A stretch of 37,828 bases of DNA from Phaeodactylibacter sp. (GTDB taxonomy: Bacteria > Bacteroidota > Bacteroidia > Chitinophagales > Saprospiraceae): NCBI GenBank assembly GCA_024102975.1, contig JAGFJD010000462.1, forward strand, positions 1-37,828. The letters run 5' to 3'. The notes under the pieces were generated by a model that made no database searches, was not told the origin of the DNA, and was given only the letters and a program-made list of their open reading frames with translations. Positions 32,887-37,828 of this stretch are shown here, piece after piece (position 1 is the stretch's first letter; the number at the start of each line of letters is the position of its first letter). The position numbers were made by a program, and so were the translations under genes.

Positions 32887-35172
32887 CTATTGCTTTTTCA
32901 CAACCCGCAGGCTGCCGATACCATCGCCAAACAACAGCTGTATCAGGTAAATGCCATCAGGCAGGCTCCCCATAGGTATGGCCTGCGCACCGGCCCTCCA
33001 TTGTTGCCAGCGGGCCGCCTCCCGGCCGTCCGGGGTGGTTATCCGGTATGCCTGCGGCGGGTTTGTGGCTTCGAGCCACAGGCCGTCGCGCACCGGGTTG
33101 GGGTAGAAGCGAATGCCTTTGCCGGCAAGCACTCCTGTGCTGCTGCTTACTTCTACGAGTACAGTTTCCGAGCGGGCGGCACAGCCATTAGCGTCGATGG
33201 TTTCCACGGCATACTGGCCGCTCTCCTCAACGGTGTATTGTTGCCCGGTGGCGCCGGGTATGGGTTCTTCATCCTGATACCACTGGTAGGCGGTTGCCGG
33301 GGAGCTGGTCAACCTGTTTCCGTCTGCCGTCAGGGCAGGCACTGCCGGTTCGTGGAAGAAAACCTCCAGAGGTGGTTCGATGGCCATGGAACAATATTCG
33401 GTGAAGGCTTCAAGGAAATAAGTGCCCGAAGCCGTGATGGCATAGTGGTTGGCGAACGTGTCCGTCGTGCCGGAGCTCGTTTCTGTGATGACGAAGTATT
33501 GGTTGCCCGAACCGGCCCCATCCAGCAATACGGCGTCAGCCCCCAGGCAGTAGCTGTCCGGAAAGACAATGTTGGCCAGTGGGGCGGGCATTTGCCCCAG
33601 GATGACTTCCAGCTCATCCGACCGGCTGCTGCACCCTCCGGCGATGACCTCGACCTGATAGAACCCCCCTTCTGTTATCTCCAGGGTTTCCTGGTGTTCG
33701 CCCACTAATTGCTCCCCGTTTAAAAACCAGTTGTAAGCATCTCCCTGGGAAGAAGTGGAGATGGCAGGAGGGGCCTCTCCGCAGTAAATGTATGGCGACT
33801 CCGGGAGGATGGCTTCCGGGGCAGGGGAGAAAAGCAGTTCCGCCGGTTCCGAAATTTTGGTGCATCGGCCGTCGCTTACCACCAACTGGTAAATACCGGG
33901 GCGGGTAGCTGGGAATTCCAATCCGGAACCGACGAGTTCCCCGTTGAGCAGCCATTCATAGGTTTCCAGCCCGGCCGGGCTTGCCCCCAGCAGGGTGGTA
34001 TCCCCTTCGCAGGCGGAAAGGTTGCCGGCAAGCACTTCGATGCCGGCTTCAAGAGGGGTAGCGCCTCCAAGGGCGATACTGTCCGCCGAAAGGATAAAAA
34101 GGCCGTGGCTGATGTCGGAGGCGATAATGTTCCCCGAAGGCAGGAAAGGATAAACACCCCAGCAACCCTGGTAACCGGGATAGCCCTGGTTTTCCGGATA
34201 GGTGTCGTAGTAGGCTACCCGTTCGACTTCTTCCGGGTTGGAAAGGTTGAAGACCTGCACCCCATCGTGATAATAGGATACGATGGCGTACTGGCCGCGG
34301 ATGAAGGGGTTGTGGGGTATGCTGTTGGTAGCAGCCGGCGCGAGCAGCTCCGACCGGAAAAGGCTCAGGATGCGGATGTCGGCAGGGTCGGAAACATCGG
34401 CCAGCTTGAGGCTGGTCCCGTGAGTTTCATCGGCAAAAACAAGGCGTGCGCCCTCTTCGTCGAGCCAGCTTGAATGGTTGTAGCCCTGCTGAGGATAGGA
34501 GGTCAGGCTGCCCAGCGCCCGGATGGAGTCGAGGACGGAGAAGTCGTATACCCAAAGCCCGTTCCCGCCGTGGGAACAATAGGCGGTATGGTTACGTACA
34601 TAAATATCGTGGAAATACCCGCCGGGAAGGGGCCAGGCACCCAGGAATTCCGGCTCGCCCGGGCTTTCGGCCAGGCTATATGCCGCAACGCCGCCGGATA
34701 TGGCGTTGGAGCCGGCCAGGTACAGGCGGCCGGTGGGCTCATCGATAAATACGTTGTGAGAACGGGTAAAGCGGCTGTTGTCCTGAAAGGCCAAAGACAC
34801 GGAATCCGGAAGCTGGCTGAGGTCGAAAACCATCAGCCCGTCGTTTCCCTGGTCGGCAACCGCGTAGGCAAAGTCGCCATAGGTCTTGAAATCGCGCCAT
34901 ATAGAATTGACGCTCCCGGCAAAACGGGCCACCTCAACCGGGTTGGACGGGGCGGTAATGTCGAAAAAGTGGATATAGCCGGCGGAGCCGACAATGGCAT
35001 ATTCATTTCCTTCGCAGTCGGCGTAACCCCAGATGTCGTTGTATCTGATGCTGCCGGCGGAGGGCAGAGCAGGGTCGTCCCAGCGGCCGAGCAGGGACAT
35101 GTTGAGCTGTCCCTGGCCTTCCAGGAGCGAAGGGAAGGCAAGGGAGAAAAAAATGATAGCCTTGTACATCAT
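32887..35172 (-). CDS. Secreted LVIVD beta-propeller protein with Ig-like domains and T9SS sorting domain
   Basis: A 761-residue secreted protein of the type annotated as 'choice-of-anchor B'. Signal peptide MMYKAIIFFSLAFPSLLEGQ. Residues ~25-360 are LVIVD-type propeller repeats (YAIVGSAGYIHFFDITAPSN, GDFAYAVADQGNDGLMVFDL, YAIVSYYHDGVQVFNLSNPE) with a histidine-rich metal-like patch (SHNVFID, YFHDIYV, NHSSWLDEE). Residues ~375-675 are four or so Ig/PKD-like units with cysteines (SACEGDTTLL, SYCLGADAVLLDGAG, AYQWYQDEEPIPGATGQQY). The end is a T9SS type A sorting domain (IRFYPNPVRDGLWLE to GSLRVVKKQ). Substrate and role are unknown; surface adhesion or sensing is plausible. It starts 57 bp from a divergent ABC ATPase gene. 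Confidence 0.85.
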   Translation of the reverse strand: MMYKAIIFFSLAFPSLLEGQGQLNMSLLGRWDDPALPSAGSIRYNDIWGYADCEGNEYAIVGSAGYIHFFDITAPSNPVEVARFAGSVNSIWRDFKTYGDFAYAVADQGNDGLMVFDLSQLPDSVSLAFQDNSRFTRSHNVFIDEPTGRLYLAGSNAISGGVAAYSLAESPGEPEFLGAWPLPGGYFHDIYVRNHTAYCSHGGNGLWVYDFSVLDSIRALGSLTSYPQQGYNHSSWLDEEGARLVFADETHGTSLKLADVSDPADIRILSLFRSELLAPAATNSIPHNPFIRGQYAIVSYYHDGVQVFNLSNPEEVERVAYYDTYPENQGYPGYQGCWGVYPFLPSGNIIASDISHGLFILSADSIALGGATPLEAGIEVLAGNLSACEGDTTLLGASPAGLETYEWLLNGELVGSGLEFPATRPGIYQLVVSDGRCTKISEPAELLFSPAPEAILPESPYIYCGEAPPAISTSSQGDAYNWFLNGEQLVGEHQETLEITEGGFYQVEVIAGGCSSRSDELEVILGQMPAPLANIVFPDSYCLGADAVLLDGAGSGNQYFVITETSSGTTDTFANHYAITASGTYFLEAFTEYCSMAIEPPLEVFFHEPAVPALTADGNRLTSSPATAYQWYQDEEPIPGATGQQYTVEESGQYAVETIDANGCAARSETVLVEVSSSTGVLAGKGIRFYPNPVRDGLWLEATNPPQAYRITTPDGREAARWQQWRAGAQAIPMGSLPDGIYLIQLLFGDGIGSLRVVKKQ

Positions 35173-35198
35173 GAAGAATGGTATTTGCCTGTAATGTG

Positions 35199-35206
35199 TA
35201 AATTTG
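35199..35206 (+). promoter_or_regulatory. Putative -7 element for the ABC ATPase gene
   Basis: TAAATTTG matches TAnnTTTG and predicts a transcript start about 17 nt before the ATG at 35230, within the 57-bp divergent gap. The nearest TTG (35185-35187) is too close to be a -33 box. Confidence 0.4.
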
Positions 35207-35229
35207 CCGCGCCAGCAACTGACGAAAGC

Positions 35230-37053
35230 ATGAGTAAAGATAAAATTTTAGAAGTAAAAGGCCTGCGGACTTCTTTTTTTACCGACGAAGGGGAGGTCAG
35301 GGCGGTGGATGGCCTGAGCTTCGCCATCCATCGGGGAGAGACGGTGGGCATTGTGGGGGAGTCGGGTTCCGGGAAATCGGTAACTTCCCTGTCCATCATG
35401 GGGTTGCTGCCCGCTCCTTCCGGCAAGGTGGTCGGAGGCCAGGTGTTGTACTACCCGGAGGGCAACCGCCAGGGCGTGGACCTTCTGCAGGCCTCCCGGC
35501 AGCAGATGCAAAGCTACCGGGGCAACGAGCTCTCCATGATCTTCCAGGAACCCATGTCATCCCTCAATCCGGTTTTTCGGTGCGGGGAACAGGTGGCGGA
35601 GGCTATCCGGCTGCATCAACAGGCAGAGCCGGGGGCGGCGCGGGAGAAAGTAATAGCCTTGTTCCGGAAAGTCCAGCTGCCGGATCCGGAACGCATCTAC
35701 AACGCCTATCCACACCAGTTGTCCGGCGGGCAGAAGCAGCGGGTTATGATCGCAATGGCCATGTCCTGCTCTCCGGGCATCCTCATTGCCGACGAACCCA
35801 CGACGGCTCTGGATGTAACAGTCCAGAAAGCTATTCTCGACCTGATGAACGGCCTGAAAGAGGAAATGCAGTCCTCGATCATCTTTATTACTCACGATCT
35901 TGGCGTGATTGCCGAGATCGCCGACCGGGTGATCGTCATGTATCAGGGGCGGATAGTCGAAGAAGGGGGCGTGCTCGACATCTTTTCCAACCCGCAGCAT
36001 CCCTACACCAAGAGCCTGCTGGCCTGCCGTCCGCCGCTGGATTACCGGCTGCGCCGCCTGCCGGTGGTAAGCGATTTCATGGAAGTCCGCCCCGGCATGG
36101 AAGGAGGGATGGAAATTAAAGAAAAAAAAGCTTCGGTGGAAGGGGTGCTCACAGATAGGAAGGTACCTGCGACAGAAAGCCTCCAGCGCCTGGAGCACTT
36201 AAAATCGAGGCCGCCTCTGCTGAAGGTCGAACAACTGAAAGTGTGGTTCCCCGGCAGGAAGAACTTCTGGGGGAAGCCCAAAAATTACGTCAAAGCAGTC
36301 GACGGGCTTTCTTTCGAAGTGTTTCCCGGAGAAACCTTGGGCCTGGTCGGGGAATCCGGCTGCGGCAAGACAACCCTCGGGCGGACGATCCTGGGCCTGA
36401 CCCGGCCTACCGCCGGAGACGTGCTTTACAAAGGGCAGAGCCTTCCCCGGCTGAGCCCTGAAGAAATGATGCCCCTGCGGCAGGAAATGCAGATCATTTT
36501 CCAGGACCCCTATTCTTCCCTCAATCCCCGGTTGACCATCGGCAAGGCGATCATGGAACCTATGGAAGTCCATGGCCTGTACAATGGAGAGGACGAACGC
36601 CGGGAACGGGCGCTTCAACTCCTGGATATCGTCAATATGGAACCCAAATTTTTCAACCGGTATCCTCATGAGTTCTCCGGAGGGCAGCGGCAACGCGTGG
36701 CTATCGCCAGAGCTTTGGCCCTGAACCCCCAGTTTATCATTTGCGATGAATCCGTCTCCGCCCTGGATGTTTCCGTACAGGCCCAGGTGCTCAACCTGCT
36801 CATGGAACTGCGGGAAAAATACCGGTTCACCTACATTTTTATTTCTCATGACCTCTCCGTCGTCAAGTTCATGAGCGACCGGATGGTCGTCATGAATAAC
36901 GGAAAGATAGAAGAACAGGGCCCTGCCGACGAGGTCTACGCCAACCCGGCCAGAGACTACACCAGGAAACTGATCGATGCTATTCCCAAAGGGCGGGTCG
37001 AAGATATTGAGAAAAGATTGTCTGAAAAGCAAAACCTGAATGGGGGAGATTGA
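35230..37053 (+). CDS. Fused two-domain oligopeptide/dipeptide-type ABC transporter ATPase (DppD-DppF-like)
   Basis: A 607-residue protein with two complete ABC ATPase modules. Module 1: Walker A GESGSGKS (43-50), signature LSGGQ (164-168), Walker B with DEP at 188-190. Module 2: Walker A GESGCGKT (374-381), signature FSGGQ (482-486), Walker B D506-E507. Each module carries the oligopeptide/nickel-type C-terminal extension ([11 protein letters not shown] and [15 protein letters not shown]). Such fused DppD-DppF/GsiA/YejF-like ATPases drive ABC importers for peptides or similar solutes. No permease or binding-protein gene is adjacent. The frame is open upstream to 34474, but that part is antisense to the T9SS gene; the ATG at 35230 gives the family N-terminus ([16 protein letters not shown]). 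Walker B of module 2 reads DES rather than DEP. Confidence 0.93.
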   Translation: MSKDKILEVKGLRTSFFTDEGEVRAVDGLSFAIHRGETVGIVGESGSGKSVTSLSIMGLLPAPSGKVVGGQVLYYPEGNRQGVDLLQASRQQMQSYRGNELSMIFQEPMSSLNPVFRCGEQVAEAIRLHQQAEPGAAREKVIALFRKVQLPDPERIYNAYPHQLSGGQKQRVMIAMAMSCSPGILIADEPTTALDVTVQKAILDLMNGLKEEMQSSIIFITHDLGVIAEIADRVIVMYQGRIVEEGGVLDIFSNPQHPYTKSLLACRPPLDYRLRRLPVVSDFMEVRPGMEGGMEIKEKKASVEGVLTDRKVPATESLQRLEHLKSRPPLLKVEQLKVWFPGRKNFWGKPKNYVKAVDGLSFEVFPGETLGLVGESGCGKTTLGRTILGLTRPTAGDVLYKGQSLPRLSPEEMMPLRQEMQIIFQDPYSSLNPRLTIGKAIMEPMEVHGLYNGEDERRERALQLLDIVNMEPKFFNRYPHEFSGGQRQRVAIARALALNPQFIICDESVSALDVSVQAQVLNLLMELREKYRFTYIFISHDLSVVKFMSDRMVVMNNGKIEEQGPADEVYANPARDYTRKLIDAIPKGRVEDIEKRLSEKQNLNGGD

Positions 37054-37231
37054 CGGTTTCCCGCATCTTGTTATTGTAGGAATTCATAGAAGGCTTTGCA
37101 ACCTTTTTCTTTTTGCAACCGTCTTATCCTATGAAAGGGTTCATCCGATTAAAAAGCCCCCTGGCCGAGGAAATTGGCATAATTGGTAGAAAACCCTTAA
37201 TTTTACTGTGACTTTTAAAAAAATCACCGCA

Positions 37232-37465
37232 ATGAAAAAGTCCAACACCCGCACTGTTCTGTTCTGTTTGCTGCTCGCTTCAAGTATTGGCGCCTACATT
37301 TTCCTTAATTCGGTCTCTTCTCCTGCCGCTTCCTCCGACGAGGCGGCCGCCATTGAAGAATACGAAGAAGAAATGGAGCCTGGCGATGCAAAAGTCATTC
37401 TCCCGGATATTCATCTGATCAAGAAAGTTGTAGAAACCGGGAAACGGTTTATTCCCGCTTCGTGA
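37232..37465 (+). CDS. Small single-pass membrane or exported acidic protein, unknown function
   Basis: A 77-residue protein. A basic N-terminus (MKKSNTRT) precedes a hydrophobic segment (VLFCLLLASSIGAYIFLNSV), which could be a transmembrane anchor or an uncleaved signal. A strongly acidic stretch (EEYEEEMEPGD) and a basic/hydrophobic tail (HLIKKVVETGKRFIPAS) follow. I do not recognise a family. A GTG at 37208 extends the frame, but the ATG at 37232 is the natural start for the basic-hydrophobic N-terminus. It lies 178 bp after the ABC ATPase gene and is followed by a strong terminator, supporting a real transcription unit. Confidence 0.6.
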   Translation: MKKSNTRTVLFCLLLASSIGAYIFLNSVSSPAASSDEAAAIEEYEEEMEPGDAKVILPDIHLIKKVVETGKRFIPAS

Positions 37466-37480
37466 AAACCCCGAGTTCAT

Positions 37481-37523
37481 AAAAAACGGATGGCTGGAAT
37501 ATCCAGCCATCCGTTTTTTTTTT
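37481..37523 (+). terminator. Strong rho-independent terminator
   Basis: CGGATGGCTGGA (37487-37498) and TCCAGCCATCCG (37502-37513) form a perfect stem with a 3-nt loop. A-run and T-run (10 T) flank it, so it may work in both directions. It follows the small acidic protein gene by 15 bp. Confidence 0.9.
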
Positions 37524-37599
37524 GGGTGCGGGCAACCTCCAGGCTTGTCCTGATGCACAAAAGGACAGCCTATAAAAAAAGGATACAGAAGTGGCACGT

Positions 37600-37766
37600 C
37601 CGGCCCCATCCAGCCCGAAGCCAGCAGCCCCCCAAACCTGTACATCCTGTAAATCCTGACGATCCCAACGCGCCGCAATTGTATATCACTAGGTGAACCC
37701 TGAAAGTTGAACAACCGGCCCCATCCAGCCCGAAGCCAGCAGCCCCCCAAACCTGTACATCCTGTA
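37600..37766. repeat. 52-bp perfect direct repeat (two copies, 115-bp period)
   Basis: Bases 37600-37651 and 37715-37766 are identical (begin CCGGCCCCATCCAGCCCG, end ACATCCTGTA). After the repeat both continue with diverging sequence that again contains CCTGAC. The unit contains CCTGT words like those at 21714-21808. No gene is visible from 37524 to the window end; the open frame on the minus strand is simply the repeat read through. Confidence 0.75.
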
Positions 37767-37828
37767 CGCCCTGACTATACACACGCTCAGCACTTCTCTT
37801 TAATCCGGTGAATCCGATAACTGTCACG

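Noticed and set aside
34474..35229. Upstream extension of the ABC ATPase frame
   Set aside because: The added ~250 residues are antisense to the T9SS propeller gene and unlike any ABC ATPase N-terminus; the ATG at 35230 fits the family.
37600..37766. Possible CRISPR array at the right edge
   Set aside because: Only two copies, repeat longer than typical CRISPR repeats, no cas genes in the window, and the intervening sequence is itself related to the repeat words.

Overview
The window looks like a chromosomal segment of a fairly GC-rich member of the Bacteroidota, most likely a Saprospiria/Lewinella-like marine or activated-sludge lineage. The lineage is an inference from gene content, not a computed placement. 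The phylum-level evidence is: a SusC/SusD pair; a PorT-type component of the type IX secretion system (T9SS) next to ubiE; three exported proteins ending in T9SS-type C-terminal sorting domains; and several promoter-like TAnnTTTG -7 elements. There are no recognisable rRNA or tRNA genes, no CRISPR array and no prophage or insertion sequence.

Layout. Bases 3-375 hold the last 37 codons of a copper-type P-type ATPase and a small heavy-metal-associated (HMA) copper chaperone. Bases 778-2198 (minus) are a translationally coupled ubiE-porT pair. Bases 2443-10658 carry mostly housekeeping genes on the plus strand: gyrA, an exported TPR protein, a monofunctional aspartokinase, a PfkB-family kinase and tilS. 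Bases 10683-12160 pair an exported DUF1028/T9SS protein with a small HsdR_N-like protein through an ATGA overlap. Bases 12233-15666 are a threonine-to-glycine locus: short-chain-type threonine dehydrogenase, an exported Gfo/Idh/MocA-like protein, and glycine C-acetyltransferase (kbl). Bases 15759-17646 are an AT-rich island with a RelE/ParE-type toxin-antitoxin pair and a Sel1-repeat protein. Bases 18096-21411 (minus) are the familiar DUF1800-DUF1501 pair.

Bases 21954-32434 form a maltose/malto-oligosaccharide utilisation locus with two convergent arms. The plus-strand arm encodes beta-phosphoglucomutase and a GH65 maltose phosphorylase, followed by a lipocalin-like lipoprotein. The minus-strand arm is susC-susD-susE-like, and the SusE-like lipoprotein carries three near-identical C-terminal starch-binding-type repeats. 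Together they suggest capture and import of malto-oligosaccharides across the outer membrane, then cytoplasmic phosphorolysis of maltose to glucose plus beta-glucose-1-phosphate and conversion to glucose-6-phosphate. No amylase, inner-membrane transporter or regulator for this pathway is visible here.

Bases 32887-35172 (minus) encode a large secreted LVIVD beta-propeller/Ig-like/T9SS protein. Divergent from it is a fused two-domain oligopeptide-type ABC ATPase (35230-37053), then a small membrane-anchored acidic protein, a strong terminator and a 52-bp direct repeat at the right edge. The most unusual non-coding structures are two tandem related hairpins at the 3' end of the sus operon, a terminator-like hairpin between susD and susE, a 29-bp perfect palindrome after the maltose phosphorylase gene, and an operator-like palindrome upstream of susC. 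I see no clearly new multi-gene defence or mobile system; the findings are mainly regulatory and structural.
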